Part shown: positions 28,882 through 40,837 of the stretch, piece by piece | Layout: each line of letters opens with the position of its first letter | How positions within the stretch are numbered: the stretch's first letter is position 1 | Assembly: GCF_019973375.1 (NCBI RefSeq) | Contig: NZ_BPTV01000001.1 | Coordinates: 620,001 to 684,000 of the forward strand | Source of the DNA: Prevotella lacticifex | GTDB taxonomy: Bacteria > Bacteroidota > Bacteroidia > Bacteroidales > Bacteroidaceae | Length of the DNA: 64,000 bases | Direction of reading: 5' to 3' | The notes under the pieces: generated by a model | What the model was told of the DNA's origin: nothing | What the model saw: the letters and a program-made list of their open reading frames with translations, nothing else | Database searches by the model: none | Translations under genes and position numbers: made by a program

Positions 28882-30825
28882 TTACTTCTGCGCTGAGGCA
28901 TCGGCTGTAGAGCCGAACTCTATTATCAGTGTCTGACGCGGCGAGAGCTGGATGTTCTTTGTCAGGTCGACGGTAGCGCCGGTGATAACGTCGCGTGCCG
29001 TGGTGGCCGAACCGATTATCTCCTTGTAGCGTTCCACCTCAAGGGTGTTGTCGCTACGTTTGCCGTTGAGGATGGTCATGACGGCCTTGCCGTTATACTG
29101 TCGTGCGATGACGTACACACCCTTCCAAGGTATGAACTGAGTCTGCTTGCCTTTGGCTATGACGTCGTTGCCCTGGCGCCAGTGGAGGAGCTGAAGGGTC
29201 CAGTTGAACATGGCGTTCTCGGCCTTGGTGCGTCCCTGCTCGGTGAAGCAGTTGTGCTTGTCGCCGGCGAAACCGCCCGGGAAGTCTTTTCGTACGTTGC
29301 CGTCGGTGACCTCCTTCGTGCCGTTCATCAGTACCTCAGTGCCGTAGTAGAGCTGCGGTATGCGGTTGATGGTGAGCAGGAGAGCGAGGGCCTGGCGCAG
29401 TGCTGTTGAATCCTTGCCGTTGCCGAGGAACCGGTCGGTGTCGTGATTCTCGATGAATGCCAGCACATGTGAGGGGTCGGCATATAGATAGTCGTAGCAG
29501 AGCGAGTTGTAGATGCGGTTGAAGCCTTTCCACCAGTCGTCGGTCTCCTCGTGCTTGGCCTGGTTGAGCTTATCGTAGAAACTGAAGTCCATGACCGTCT
29601 TCAGATAGCTGTTCATCGTCGAGAGCTTCGAGTCCTTCTGCCATGCGGCTGTATAGGCGGGCTCGGTGACCCATGTCTCGCCTACGGTGTTGAAGTTGGG
29701 ATATTCGTTGTCGAGGACTTTCATCCATCCTGCCATTGCCTTCCTGTCGGCATAGGGGTAGGTGTCCATGCGTATTCCGTCGATGCCGGCAGTCTCTATC
29801 CACCACTCCGAGTTCTGGATGAGGTAGCGCATGAGGTGCGGGTTGCGCTGGTTGAGATCGGGCATCGACGGCACGAACCATCCGTCGACGGTCTCCTTCA
29901 GATCCTGCTTTGAGGCGTAGGGGTCGAGGACTGGTGTCAGCTTGTAACTGGTCTGCAGGTATTTGCTCTTATTGTTGCCGGTGCCCTTGCCGGTCATCGG
30001 GTCGAGGCCGTTGCCTTGTTTCTCCGAGAGCCAGTCGGGAGAGTTGAACCAGTCCTTTGACGGCATGTCGCTCACCCATGGATGTTCGAAGCCGCAGTGG
30101 TTGAAGATCATATCCATGACCACCTTCAGTCCGTGGGCGTGGGCCTCGCGGATGAGCTCGGCATACTCCTTGTTGGTGCCGAAACGCGGGTCTACGCGGT
30201 AGTAGTCGGTGGTGGCATAGCCGTGGTATGTGCTGAAACCGTTCTGGTCGGGTGAGTCGTTCTCAAGAATAGGCGTGAACCACAGTGCCGTCACCCCGAG
30301 CTGGTTGAAGTAGTCGAGGTGCTGGCGTATGCCTTCGAGGTCGCCACCATGGCGCAGGCTTGGCTGCGTGCGGTCGCAGACCTGTGTTCGCATGCCCTTG
30401 ACGACATCATTCTTGGGGTTGCCGTTGGCGAAGCGGTCGGGCATGAGCAGGTAGAGGACGTCGGCATTGGAGAAGCCCTTATGGTCGGCACCGGCCATGG
30501 CACGCTGCTTGAGCTCGTAGCCTACGGTTTTCTTCTTGCCGTTGTTGGTGAAGGTCAGTTTCATCGTCCCCGGCTGCGCCCCCTTGAGGTTGAGGTAGAC
30601 GAGCAGGTAGTTTGGTGAGTCGAGCCTCACCAGTGAGTCGATGCTCACGCCGGGGTAGTCGGTGCTGACGCTTGCCGACCGTATGTCCTTGCCGTAGACC
30701 ATCAGCTGGAGCGACGGGTCCTTCATTCCCACGTACCAGTCGGTAGGGTCGATGCGGCTGACGTTAACTTGTGCACTCATTGTCATTGATATAAGCAATA
30801 ATGCTAACAATAATATTTTCTTCAT
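28882..30825 (-). CDS. susA: SusA-like neopullulanase/cyclomaltodextrinase (GH13), periplasmic
   Basis: A 647-residue protein with signal peptide MKKILLLALLLISMTMSAQ. An N-terminal beta domain (~22-125) precedes the GH13 barrel. Barrel motifs: VVMDMIFNHCG, GIRMDTYPY (nucleophile Asp), NTVGETWV (acid Glu) and AFIENHDTDR. A C-terminal beta domain ends near LSPRQTLIIEFG. The arrangement with a long N-domain is that of SusA, which cuts alpha-1,4 links of maltooligosaccharides and pullulan in the periplasm. It is the last gene of the four-gene minus-strand starch operon started upstream of the GH77 gene. A plain (non-lipoprotein) signal indicates periplasmic, not surface, location. Confidence 0.92.
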   Translation of the reverse strand: MKKILLLALLLISMTMSAQVNVSRIDPTDWYVGMKDPSLQLMVYGKDIRSASVSTDYPGVSIDSLVRLDSPNYLLVYLNLKGAQPGTMKLTFTNNGKKKTVGYELKQRAMAGADHKGFSNADVLYLLMPDRFANGNPKNDVVKGMRTQVCDRTQPSLRHGGDLEGIRQHLDYFNQLGVTALWFTPILENDSPDQNGFSTYHGYATTDYYRVDPRFGTNKEYAELIREAHAHGLKVVMDMIFNHCGFEHPWVSDMPSKDWFNSPDWLSEKQGNGLDPMTGKGTGNNKSKYLQTSYKLTPVLDPYASKQDLKETVDGWFVPSMPDLNQRNPHLMRYLIQNSEWWIETAGIDGIRMDTYPYADRKAMAGWMKVLDNEYPNFNTVGETWVTEPAYTAAWQKDSKLSTMNSYLKTVMDFSFYDKLNQAKHEETDDWWKGFNRIYNSLCYDYLYADPSHVLAFIENHDTDRFLGNGKDSTALRQALALLLTINRIPQLYYGTEVLMNGTKEVTDGNVRKDFPGGFAGDKHNCFTEQGRTKAENAMFNWTLQLLHWRQGNDVIAKGKQTQFIPWKGVYVIARQYNGKAVMTILNGKRSDNTLEVERYKEIIGSATTARDVITGATVDLTKNIQLSPRQTLIIEFGSTADASAQK

Positions 30826-30881
30826 GTTTTATTGGGTTTAAGAATTTCGGCTGGTTGCTTTTTTCCTGCCGTTGTGCGCGG

Positions 30882-32792
30882 TCAGTCGTGCAGAATCTTT
30901 ACCGACTGGCCGTACATGCGTAGGGTGTGGCCCACGAACTCGTCGGAGCGGTAGGTGTCGATGGCATCGAGGTCACCGCAGATGTACCATTTCCCGTCGG
31001 GGATATCGACGAGCTGGTCGTCATCGCCGGCGTTTATGCACACGATGATGTTGTTCCACTCATCGCCACCGGCATGGTTTTTGAGCATGAACGTCACCAT
31101 TCCGTTCTTCGTCGGGAGGAATTCCAGATGCTTGCGGATTTCCTCAGCCGAGCCCATACGGAAAGCCGGGTGCTCGCGGCGGAATCGGGTGAGGTCGCAA
31201 TAGTAGGAGTAGAGCTTCGGGTAGCGTTTGAGGTTGTCCCAGTCGATACGGTTTATGGAGTCGGGCGAGTTATAGGAGTTGTGCACACCCTGTTTGGTGC
31301 GGAACATCTCCTCGCCGCAGAGCATGAACGGAACACCCTGCGAGAGGAATACTACCGTCTGGGCAATCTTGTCGAGACGGATGGCCTCGTCGGTGCTGAT
31401 GCCTGGCAGCTCGGCGCGCAGACGGTCGGCGAGGCACATGTCGTCGTGGCAGCTGACGTAGCTGATCATCTGCGTGGGCTCCAAGGCCCATGGCTCCTTG
31501 GAGTAGTTCACCTTAGAGTAGTCGACCTGCGGGTGGGCCACCATTCCGGCAATGCCGGCCTTGATGCTCTCCTCGTATCCTGGCAGTCCTGCTAAGAACG
31601 CACCCTTATGGTCGTCGGAGAACGGCCCGCGGAGGGCATCGCGCATATCGTCGCAGAAAGCGGCAATGCCCGGCATCTGCTTCATATTGGCCTTGACAGC
31701 TAAGCTGTCGGTGGGCAGAGCGCACTGACCGGCACTCCAGCCCTCGCCATAGACGAAGATGTTCGGATTGATGGCCGCGAGCTCCTTGCGGATGAGGTTC
31801 ATCGTCTCGATGTCGTGGCAGCCCATGAGGTCGAAACGGAAACCGTCGATATGGTACTCCTTGGCCCAGTAGGCTACGCTCTCGAGCATAAACTCGCGCA
31901 TGAGGGGCTTCTCCGATGCTGTCTCGTTGCCGCAGCCGGAGCCGTTGCTGGGCTTGCCGTCGGCGGTGTAGCGGTAGTAGGCACCGGGGAACGTAAGGTT
32001 GAAGTTGCTGTGGTCGAGGTCGAAGGTGTGGTTGTAGACCACGTCGAGGATGACGCGGATGCCGTTCTCGTGGAGCTTCTCTACCATCGTCTTGAACTCG
32101 AAGATGCGCCTTGTGGGATTGGAGGCGTCGTAGCTGTAGCTGCCCTCGGGTACATTGTAGTTCAGCGGGTCGTAGCCCCAGTTGTACTGCGGCTGCTCCG
32201 GATGGTTCTCGTCGACCGACGCAAAATCGAACGACGGCAGCACGTGTACGGCGTTGATACCCAACTCCTTCAGATGATCGATAGCTTTCTTCTCCGTAAG
32301 GCACAGAAACTTACCTTTGTTGACAAGTCCTGAACTCGGGTCGACGGAGAAGTCGCGGTAGTGGAGCTCGTAGATGACGAGGTCGGTCATCTTTTTAGTA
32401 GTCAGCTGGGTATCGTTGTCCCATCCTGCGGGGTTGGTATCCTTGAGGTCGACGATGGCTCCGCGCTTTCCGCAGCGCCCCACGGCCTTGGCGAAGACTC
32501 CCGGTGTCTCGCCCTTACCGATGTTGAACGTGTAGAATTTGCCTTTGAGGTCGCCCTTAACGGTGCATGTCCATACGTTCTTTCCTGCCGGCTGCATCTT
32601 TATGTGCTTCAGGCGCGTGTCGCCCTGTCCCGATTTGTAAAGGGTGAGCTTAGGTTGCTTGGGCGCGTTGAGCTTGAAAACGGTCTGCCGTGGACTGTAC
32701 TCAACCTCGTTGAATGTAGTCTGCGAACGTGCCGGAAGGGCGTTCAGGAGGAGTATGGATGCTATTGCTGGCAATAGTGGGAATATTTTCAT
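30882..32792 (-). CDS. Type I pullulanase (GH13), exported
   Basis: A 636-residue protein with signal peptide MKIFPLLPAIASILLLNALPARS. A CBM48-like N-domain (~25-130) is followed by the type I pullulanase hallmark YNWGYDPLNYNVPEGSYS and GH13 motifs VILDVVYNH, DGFRFDLMGCHD, IFVYGEGW and YVSCHDD. It cleaves alpha-1,6 branch points. It is 16 bp downstream of the GH97 gene and 56 bp upstream of the SusA-like gene, so it is in the same operon. Together with SusA and SusB it would convert imported branched fragments to glucose in the periplasm. The signal peptide has no lipobox. Confidence 0.92.
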   Translation of the reverse strand: MKIFPLLPAIASILLLNALPARSQTTFNEVEYSPRQTVFKLNAPKQPKLTLYKSGQGDTRLKHIKMQPAGKNVWTCTVKGDLKGKFYTFNIGKGETPGVFAKAVGRCGKRGAIVDLKDTNPAGWDNDTQLTTKKMTDLVIYELHYRDFSVDPSSGLVNKGKFLCLTEKKAIDHLKELGINAVHVLPSFDFASVDENHPEQPQYNWGYDPLNYNVPEGSYSYDASNPTRRIFEFKTMVEKLHENGIRVILDVVYNHTFDLDHSNFNLTFPGAYYRYTADGKPSNGSGCGNETASEKPLMREFMLESVAYWAKEYHIDGFRFDLMGCHDIETMNLIRKELAAINPNIFVYGEGWSAGQCALPTDSLAVKANMKQMPGIAAFCDDMRDALRGPFSDDHKGAFLAGLPGYEESIKAGIAGMVAHPQVDYSKVNYSKEPWALEPTQMISYVSCHDDMCLADRLRAELPGISTDEAIRLDKIAQTVVFLSQGVPFMLCGEEMFRTKQGVHNSYNSPDSINRIDWDNLKRYPKLYSYYCDLTRFRREHPAFRMGSAEEIRKHLEFLPTKNGMVTFMLKNHAGGDEWNNIIVCINAGDDDQLVDIPDGKWYICGDLDAIDTYRSDEFVGHTLRMYGQSVKILHD

Positions 32793-32808
32793 GTCTTACG
32801 GATTGATG

Positions 32809-34953
<2,145 letters not shown>

Positions 34954-35013
34954 CTATATGGTTGTTAGACACTAATGTGCCCGCTGCCACAAAAGCGGCA
35001 GCGGGCTGTGGAA

Positions 35014-37773
35014 TTATTTACGTCCCGATTCGGTGACAAGTTCTGAAATGTTGGCAACGAAGTCGGTGTTGGCGATAAGATCCTCGATGTTTATATGCAT
35101 GCGGTAACGCCAGTAGTGCTTTGGATTGGCGGGGATGTTTATTCGCTCGGCGTTCTCGTCGGGCAACCGCAGTTTCTCGTCGATGCTCAGCCAGTCCTGA
35201 ATGCTTATGACACACACCATTGACGGCGACGTGAGATGACGGCTGACAATGTCGCGGGCGAGCCATCCCGGCAGTGGATGCGGTGCCGGACCCCTGCGGT
35301 AGAGCATGCTGTTGTAGTAGTCCTGGGTGCGGTTCCAGTCCTCGTCCCACCACTGGCGCAGTGTCGGGGTGTCGTGGGTGGATATCGTACATACCGAACG
35401 GTAGGGGTTGCGCGACAAGTGGCCGAAGCGGACTTGCGGGTCCTTTGGCATGCTTTGGATTTCGAGACTGAGGATTTTCAGCTCGTTCATCACCCAGGAT
35501 ACGCAGTCGGGCACCATGCCGAGGTCCTCGGCACAGACCAGCATCCGTGTGGCGTTGACCAATTTTGGCAGCTTCTTCATTGCCTCGCGATACCAGAACT
35601 GGTTGTTGCGGCGATAGTAGTAGTCGTTATACAGGCGGTTGAAGATGGCTTTGTCGCTGTCGTAGAGACTCTCGAAGATGAAGTCGAACTGCACGCTGAT
35701 GCGTGGATGGAACTTGTTGGCATCCTTGTGGTCGCGGACGAAGAGCACATCGCTGATGAGTGCGTAGAGACCGTCACGCAGGTTGTCGTTTTCGGTAATC
35801 TTGGCCTTGATGTTCTGAGCCTCAGTTTCGTCGGCGGTGTCGAGCTTCTTCCTCAGTTCCGCATTGGCCTTGGCAAAGTAAGCCTCCACCTTGCGCTGGG
35901 TGTCGAAATCGGCGCGCATGCGGTAGTGCTGCTCGTCCTTGTGCTCGATGAAGTTGTTGCGTACGTATTGTGCACGGTCGCCGAACATCCGGTCGAGCAC
36001 CCAGTCGGTGATGAACGGTGTAGTGAATAGCTCCTCCTGCCAATGCAGGCCGTAGCCCTCAACTTCCTCGCGCGTCATGCCGAGCGATGGCTGGAATTGT
36101 CCGAGCAGACCGTGGACGGAATTGATTGGAATCTCCCAGATACGGAAGAATCCGAGGACATGGTCGATGCGGTAAGCGTCGAAGAATTTGGCCATATTCT
36201 TGAACCGGCGTACCCACCACAGGCATCCGTCCTTGATCATCTCGTCCCAGTTGTAGGTCGGGAATCCCCAGTTCTGGCCGTTCGTGCTGAAAGCATCTGG
36301 CGGTGCTCCGGCTTGTCCGTTGAGGTTGAAGTAACGGGGCTCCGACCATACATCGCAACCGTAGCGGTTCACGCCGATAGGAATGTCGCCCTTGAGGATA
36401 ACTCCGTGAGCCCGTGCATACTTGTGGACGTCCTCCATCTGGGTGTTGAGGACGTACTGAACGAAGTAGTAGAAACTTACGGTCTTATATGCTTTCGTCC
36501 TTGCTGAAGTCAGCTCGGCGCGGTCGGACTCGCTCCATTGGTTGTGGTCGGGCCATTTTGAGAAGTCGGCAGTGCCGTTGACGTCGCGCAGGTAGCAATA
36601 TTCGGCATAGGGGACGAGCCACTGCTCTGTTTCCTTGAAGAACTTCTTGAATTTCTCCGAGGCGAGGACCTTCTTGCCTTCCTGCTCAAAGATGATGTGG
36701 AGATATTCGGTCTTGGCGTTGTTTACGCGTTCGTAGTCGATCTGCGGCAGTGCATTGAGTTCCTGACGGAGCTCCTCAAACTTCTTCCTTTTTGCTGCGT
36801 CGGCAATCGGCGGAAGCTGAGTGAGGTCGACATACTGTGGATGTAACGCGAAGATGGAAATACAGCTGTAGGGATAACTGTCTGTCCACGTGTGAGTTGT
36901 CGTTGTATCGTTGATGGGAAGAATCTGAAGTACGCGCTGATGAGTCTTGGCTATGAAGTCAATCATCTTCTTCACATCACCGAAATCGCCCACGCCAAAA
37001 CTTGTCTTGCTCCTCAATGAGAATACCGGGACGAGGGTTCCGGCGAGTTTCATAGGATAGATGTCGAAACCGGCCTCGGGGAGGCTGTAGACAACGACGT
37101 CGCCATTATGGATATCTATGAGGTCGACGACGCGGTTGTTGGTGGCCTCCCAGATGGGCGCATAGTCATTGTGTTCGTCGCGGATGAAGAACTTGAACTC
37201 TAACTGCTTGGTATTGAGGGTGTCAGCATCCAAGTCGACAATCCATTCGTTGTCGTTGTGCTGAACGAGCTCTATGCAATGATCGGGATCCCAGTTGCCT
37301 AATGCGTCGCCCTTGCCGACAACAGCGAGGCTCTGGCCTTTCTTCAGCTGTGGGGCACGGACCTTCAGACGTATTGTGCGGTTGAAGGTTTCTTCCTTTA
37401 CAGGTACGACGTTCGATGGCGATACGCAGTCCTTGAATGCCGATGTGTAGAGGTAGGAATCGTCGGGAATGTCTATCCAGTTGTCGAAACATATATAGTT
37501 CTCGGCGTTCCTCTCGCTGATTTCCAGTCTGTGGGAGATCATTCTCCATTCTGTACGCTCGCAGACATCTCCGCGGTTTACGGAATAGAAGTAGTCGAAG
37601 CGGCCACCGGGGGTGACACCTTTGCGCATGGTGTACTGCCATGTCTTTCCGTCGTATGACGACATGTGATATTGGGAGATGCGTTCTTCTCCATCGTCGA
37701 CCCCGTCGATGACGTTCAGGATCAGCTCCTGTCCGAAGACGGTGTTGTAGTTGATATTGAAATGAAGACTCAT
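35014..37773 (-). CDS. malQ: 4-alpha-glucanotransferase (GH77, DPE2-like) with N-terminal starch-binding domains
   Basis: A 919-residue cytoplasmic enzyme with no signal peptide. Residues ~1-110 and ~125-235 look like two CBM20-type domains (the second with VVGKGDALGNWDPDHCIELV). The GH77 barrel follows from ~250 (LVPVFSLRSKTSFGVGDFGD, LQILPINDTTTT, YPYSCISIFALHPQYVDL, GDIPIGVNRYGCDVW, FDAYRIDHVLGFFRIWEIP, LVCAEDLGMVPDCV, STHDTPTLRQWWDEDW). This arrangement, including an insertion in the barrel, is that of plant DPE2 and bacterial relatives. It transfers glucosyl units between maltose and longer glucans. It is the first gene of the minus-strand starch operon; a -7 box lies at 37810-37803 with two operator-like sites upstream. 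Confidence 0.95.
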   Translation of the reverse strand: MSLHFNINYNTVFGQELILNVIDGVDDGEERISQYHMSSYDGKTWQYTMRKGVTPGGRFDYFYSVNRGDVCERTEWRMISHRLEISERNAENYICFDNWIDIPDDSYLYTSAFKDCVSPSNVVPVKEETFNRTIRLKVRAPQLKKGQSLAVVGKGDALGNWDPDHCIELVQHNDNEWIVDLDADTLNTKQLEFKFFIRDEHNDYAPIWEATNNRVVDLIDIHNGDVVVYSLPEAGFDIYPMKLAGTLVPVFSLRSKTSFGVGDFGDVKKMIDFIAKTHQRVLQILPINDTTTTHTWTDSYPYSCISIFALHPQYVDLTQLPPIADAAKRKKFEELRQELNALPQIDYERVNNAKTEYLHIIFEQEGKKVLASEKFKKFFKETEQWLVPYAEYCYLRDVNGTADFSKWPDHNQWSESDRAELTSARTKAYKTVSFYYFVQYVLNTQMEDVHKYARAHGVILKGDIPIGVNRYGCDVWSEPRYFNLNGQAGAPPDAFSTNGQNWGFPTYNWDEMIKDGCLWWVRRFKNMAKFFDAYRIDHVLGFFRIWEIPINSVHGLLGQFQPSLGMTREEVEGYGLHWQEELFTTPFITDWVLDRMFGDRAQYVRNNFIEHKDEQHYRMRADFDTQRKVEAYFAKANAELRKKLDTADETEAQNIKAKITENDNLRDGLYALISDVLFVRDHKDANKFHPRISVQFDFIFESLYDSDKAIFNRLYNDYYYRRNNQFWYREAMKKLPKLVNATRMLVCAEDLGMVPDCVSWVMNELKILSLEIQSMPKDPQVRFGHLSRNPYRSVCTISTHDTPTLRQWWDEDWNRTQDYYNSMLYRRGPAPHPLPGWLARDIVSRHLTSPSMVCVISIQDWLSIDEKLRLPDENAERINIPANPKHYWRYRMHINIEDLIANTDFVANISELVTESGRK

Positions 37774-37802
37774 ATGCGGTTTAATGATTTTGATTTCAAC
37801 TC

Positions 37803-37810
37803 CAAAGTTA
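37803..37810 (-). promoter_or_regulatory. -7 box of the GH77-susB-pullulanase-susA operon
   Basis: On the minus strand this reads TAACTTTG, 29 bp before the GH77 start. No good TTTG lies at the -33 position, which agrees with a promoter that needs an activator. Confidence 0.6.
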
Positions 37811-37833
37811 GTTAATTTTATCTATAGTGAAAT

Positions 37834-37879
37834 GGCAACCGTTCACACTTCTTGCATCGGAATTGTGCAAACGGTTGCC
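37834..37879. promoter_or_regulatory. Pair of inverted LacI-type operator-like sites between the MFS and GH77 genes
   Basis: Site one, 37866-37879, reads TGCAAACGGTTGCC. Site two, 37834-37847, reads TGTGAACGGTTGCC on the minus strand. They form a 10-bp inverted repeat (GGCAACCGTT/AACGGTTGCC) and are 32 bp apart centre to centre. Site one ends 55 bp upstream of the -7 box. The hairpin could also weaken read-through from the MFS gene, but it has no T-run. Confidence 0.6.
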
Positions 37880-37885
37880 TTATTG

Positions 37886-39202
37886 CTATTTCGTCTTGAT
37901 GACGCTGACGCTGAATATGCCTAAAACAAGGCTTCCGGCTGCTACGAACATCATGCTGCTCTGTATGCCGCCAACCAGTCCGAGGATGAGTCCGCCGCAG
38001 AGTCCTGCAACGATTTGTGGGAAGCAGATTGCACAGTTGAACAGTCCGAGATAGGTGCCCATGTGTGGTCGGCCCTCAAGAGCGTTCGTGACAATGGTGA
38101 ACGGCAGTGCCAGCATTGCTGCCCATGTGCAGCCGATGAGAGCGTAAGGCACGAACAGCAAGGCCTGAGAGTGGACGAAAGGAATGATGGCGAAGCCTAC
38201 TGCGCCGATGGCGATGCTAATGCCATAGGCTACTTTCAGCCCGGCCTTATTCTCAATGAACGGCAGGACGGCGGCCCAGGCTACGCTGGCTACGGCCTGT
38301 CCGGCGAGAACGATACCCAACCAGTTGCCGGCTGTCTGGTAGTCGGCCGACTTCGGATCGAGGGTTCCCCATACTGTGTCGGCAATTGTGCCGTTGGAAT
38401 ATATCCACATGAACTGGAAAGCAGCCCAACAGAAGAACTGTACGACGAATACACGCCAGTAGTTGCCCGGTGCATCCTTCAGAAGCTCTACTATTCCGAC
38501 GCTCTTTTCTTCCTCTTTCTCGTTGCCGCCGTGGTACATAGCGTACTCGTGTGGAGGCATCTCCTTTACGTTTACGCAAGTGTATATGACACAGACTATT
38601 AGAATTGCGGCACCAACATAGAATGCCATTTTCAGCGACATCGGTACGTCGTGGGTGGCATCATCGCTGAATCCGATGTAGGACATCAGGAAAGGAAGTG
38701 CAAAACCGACCACCTGACCGAGGTTGCAGAGGAAGCTCTGGATGGCATAGGCTGTGCCTTTCTGCTTCTCGTTGACAATATCGCCAACCATCATCTTGAA
38801 CGGTTGCATGGCCATATTGAGTGATGTGTCGAGGAACATCAGGATGACGGCACCAATGATGAGGGCCATACTTCCGGTGCCGAGACTTCCGGCGTTAGGC
38901 AGCAGACACATAACGAGGATGGCGATGATGGCACCGGCTATCAAATAAGGTATGCGGCGCCCCAGACGGCACCATGTCTTGTCGCTCAGCACACCGACAA
39001 TGGGCTGGACAATCATTCCCATCAGTGGTGGCAAGATCCAGAAGAACGACAGACTCTTAGGATCGGCGCCTATCGTTGAGAAAATTCGTGAAATGTTTCC
39101 GCTCTGAAGAGCGTAGGCAATCTGTACGCCGAAGAATCCAAAGCTCAGGTTGAACAGGCTCCAGAAACTTAGGTCGGGTTTCTTTTTTAGTTCATTGTTC
39201 AT
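37886..39202 (-). CDS. MFS sugar transporter, maltose/maltooligosaccharide type (SLC45-like)
   Basis: A 438-residue protein with twelve likely transmembrane segments. It begins KKPDLSFWSLFNLSFGFFGVQIAYALQ and has the cytoplasmic loop GVLSDKTWCRLGRRIPYL after segments two to three, the DxxxRxGRR-type motif of the superfamily. The pattern is that of the sucrose/maltose H+ symporters near SLC45. In Bacteroidales starch loci this carrier brings glucose or maltose from the periplasm into the cytoplasm, where GH77 acts. It lies between the regulator gene and the GH77 gene on the minus strand, 112 bp from GH77. The substrate is inferred from context. Confidence 0.88.
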   Translation of the reverse strand: MNNELKKKPDLSFWSLFNLSFGFFGVQIAYALQSGNISRIFSTIGADPKSLSFFWILPPLMGMIVQPIVGVLSDKTWCRLGRRIPYLIAGAIIAILVMCLLPNAGSLGTGSMALIIGAVILMFLDTSLNMAMQPFKMMVGDIVNEKQKGTAYAIQSFLCNLGQVVGFALPFLMSYIGFSDDATHDVPMSLKMAFYVGAAILIVCVIYTCVNVKEMPPHEYAMYHGGNEKEEEKSVGIVELLKDAPGNYWRVFVVQFFCWAAFQFMWIYSNGTIADTVWGTLDPKSADYQTAGNWLGIVLAGQAVASVAWAAVLPFIENKAGLKVAYGISIAIGAVGFAIIPFVHSQALLFVPYALIGCTWAAMLALPFTIVTNALEGRPHMGTYLGLFNCAICFPQIVAGLCGGLILGLVGGIQSSMMFVAAGSLVLGIFSVSVIKTK

Positions 39203-39596
39203 AATTTTTATTCAAATTAGCAGACTGTCATAGCATAATGCCTATAGACGAGTTCTTGTATTTATATTTTTGTTTTGTTGGTTCTAATGTTGCTTTTCGA
39301 CCTTTTGTATTGTTTTTTTTTGCACGATTTGCACTTTTTGCGCAATATTGTGCTTGACGATGCTTTTCAGTCTTATCTTTGGTCGTGACTGACCGTTCCA
39401 ATATCCACATATATATTAATGTAGCTGACGCGAAAATACATTTACGAGTGCTATATATATAATGTGTAGTTCCATTGCCTGATGGTCTTCCGCCTTTTAA
39501 GTCATCTGCTCATTATGAAGATCTGTATCGCGGCGATTGGCTTGCCGCCTTTGACCTGCTGCCGCTCAGCGTGTGGCGTTTTAGACCTGTTGCTGC
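39203..39596. other. Gene-free gap between regulator and MFS genes
   Basis: A 394-bp AT-rich stretch with long T/A runs (for example near 39255-39345). No convincing promoter for the MFS gene, no operator-like palindrome and no hairpin with a T-run were seen. A plus-strand ORF starting near 39475 runs into the regulator gene and I regard it as chance. Confidence 0.5.
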
Positions 39597-40628
39597 TCAT
39601 CGCGTTGTGCCACGTATTATCAGTCGTGTTCTGACGACCCGTTTCTCCACCTTGTCCATCGGCAGACTTCCTTCCACCTGTCCGATGAGGATGTTTGCAG
39701 CCTCCTCGCCAACCATCACTCCCCGTTGCTCCACCGTAGTGAGCATTGGATTGCAGGCCTTGGCGCGGTTGCCGTTGGTGAATCCGCAGATGGAGATATC
39801 GTCGGGAACGTCGAACCCCATTTTCTTTGCCGAGTATAGAATGCCGATGGCTGTATCATCGTTGATGGCGAAGAAAGCATCGGGGTGGTCGGGCTGAGCC
39901 AGAATTTCCGGTGTGACCACTTCGGCATCAGCTCTGTTGTCACATTTCCTCAGCCAGTCGGGATTCGGTTTCAGCCCGTGCTTCCTCAGCGCGTCCTCGT
40001 AGCCGTTGAATCTGTTCTTGTCAATCTCCATCGACTGCACCATACCGTAGTAGGCAATCTTACGGCAGCCGGTGTCGATAAGATGAGTAACGGCTGTGTA
40101 AGCGCCCATATAATCGTCGACGACGACGCGGCTGGCGTTCACACCCGTGCAAATCCTATCGTAGAAAACAAGAGGTATGCCCATGTCAATGAGTTTCTGA
40201 AAGTGGTCATACTTTGTAGTGTTCTTTGCCATCGACACTATTATTCCACAGCATTTGTTGGCGTAGAACGATTTGCATATCTCCACTTCACGCTCATATT
40301 TGTCATCACTCTGGGCCACCATTATGCGGTAACCACGTCGGCTGGCCTCCTCCTCCACACCTTTGAGGATACTTGCGAAGTAGTAATGTATGAACTGCGG
40401 GACTATCACGCCGATGACCTTGTTTGGTTGCACACGGCTCTTGCGCAGAGTCTCCGCAATTACGTTAGGCAGGAAGTTATGATCGCGCGCGTACTCTTGT
40501 ATCTCTTTCCTTTTGGCTTCGGAGATGCGCGGGCTGTCTTTCAGCGCACGACTCACCGTTGCCACCGAGACACCGAGGTCGCGTGCAATATCCTTCATCG
40601 TTATGGGCGAGTTCTGTTTCATTTTCAT
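39597..40628 (-). CDS. LacI family transcriptional regulator of the starch locus
   Basis: A 343-residue protein. Residues ~9-60 are a LacI helix-turn-helix with hinge (ITMKDIARDLGVSVATVSRA, then LKDSPRISEAKRKEI). The rest is a periplasmic-binding-protein-like sensor domain (VIGVIVPQFIHYYFASILKG, VSMAKNTTKYDHFQKLIDMG, PDAFFAINDDTAIGILYSAKK, ISICGFTNGNRAKACNPMLTTVEQ). Divergently placed from susC and next to the starch enzymes, it replaces the SusR regulator of Bacteroides. Three starch promoters carry TGYAAACGNTTRCM-type palindromes that suit this family. Their position (54-55 bp upstream of -7 boxes) suggests activation. The ligand is probably a maltooligosaccharide; that is inference. Confidence 0.9.
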   Translation of the reverse strand: MKMKQNSPITMKDIARDLGVSVATVSRALKDSPRISEAKRKEIQEYARDHNFLPNVIAETLRKSRVQPNKVIGVIVPQFIHYYFASILKGVEEEASRRGYRIMVAQSDDKYEREVEICKSFYANKCCGIIVSMAKNTTKYDHFQKLIDMGIPLVFYDRICTGVNASRVVVDDYMGAYTAVTHLIDTGCRKIAYYGMVQSMEIDKNRFNGYEDALRKHGLKPNPDWLRKCDNRADAEVVTPEILAQPDHPDAFFAINDDTAIGILYSAKKMGFDVPDDISICGFTNGNRAKACNPMLTTVEQRGVMVGEEAANILIGQVEGSLPMDKVEKRVVRTRLIIRGTTR

Positions 40629-40704
40629 TTAGGTTTGCATTGCAAAATTAAATAAGAATCTCTTAAATTGTTCTGCTATGTGGTCTTTTTATTTAATAAC
40701 GCTG

Positions 40705-40718
40705 TGCAATCGATTACA
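40705..40718. promoter_or_regulatory. LacI-type operator upstream of susC
   Basis: TGCAATCGATTACA is a palindrome with one mismatched pair and the central CG typical of LacI family sites. It ends 54 bp before the susC -7 box. It lies between the divergent regulator gene and susC. Confidence 0.65.
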
Positions 40719-40772
40719 TTGTTCTATATCAAGATTTATTGAAAAAAAACGCTAACGAGCCCAAAACAATCA

Positions 40773-40780
40773 TAACTTTG
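40773..40780 (+). promoter_or_regulatory. -7 box of the susCDEF operon
   Basis: TAACTTTG, 57 bp before the susC ATG. There is no TTTG at the -33 position; an A-rich run lies there instead, as expected for an activated promoter. Confidence 0.65.
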
Positions 40781-40837
40781 CAGCGTAAACGACTTCGAAA
40801 CATTTTATAACTTAGTAACTAACTTAAATATTAAAGA

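Noticed and set aside
39475..39897. Plus-strand ORF of 140 codons starting in the gap before the regulator gene
   Set aside because: Starts with TTG, no promoter, and two thirds of it lie opposite the LacI-family gene.
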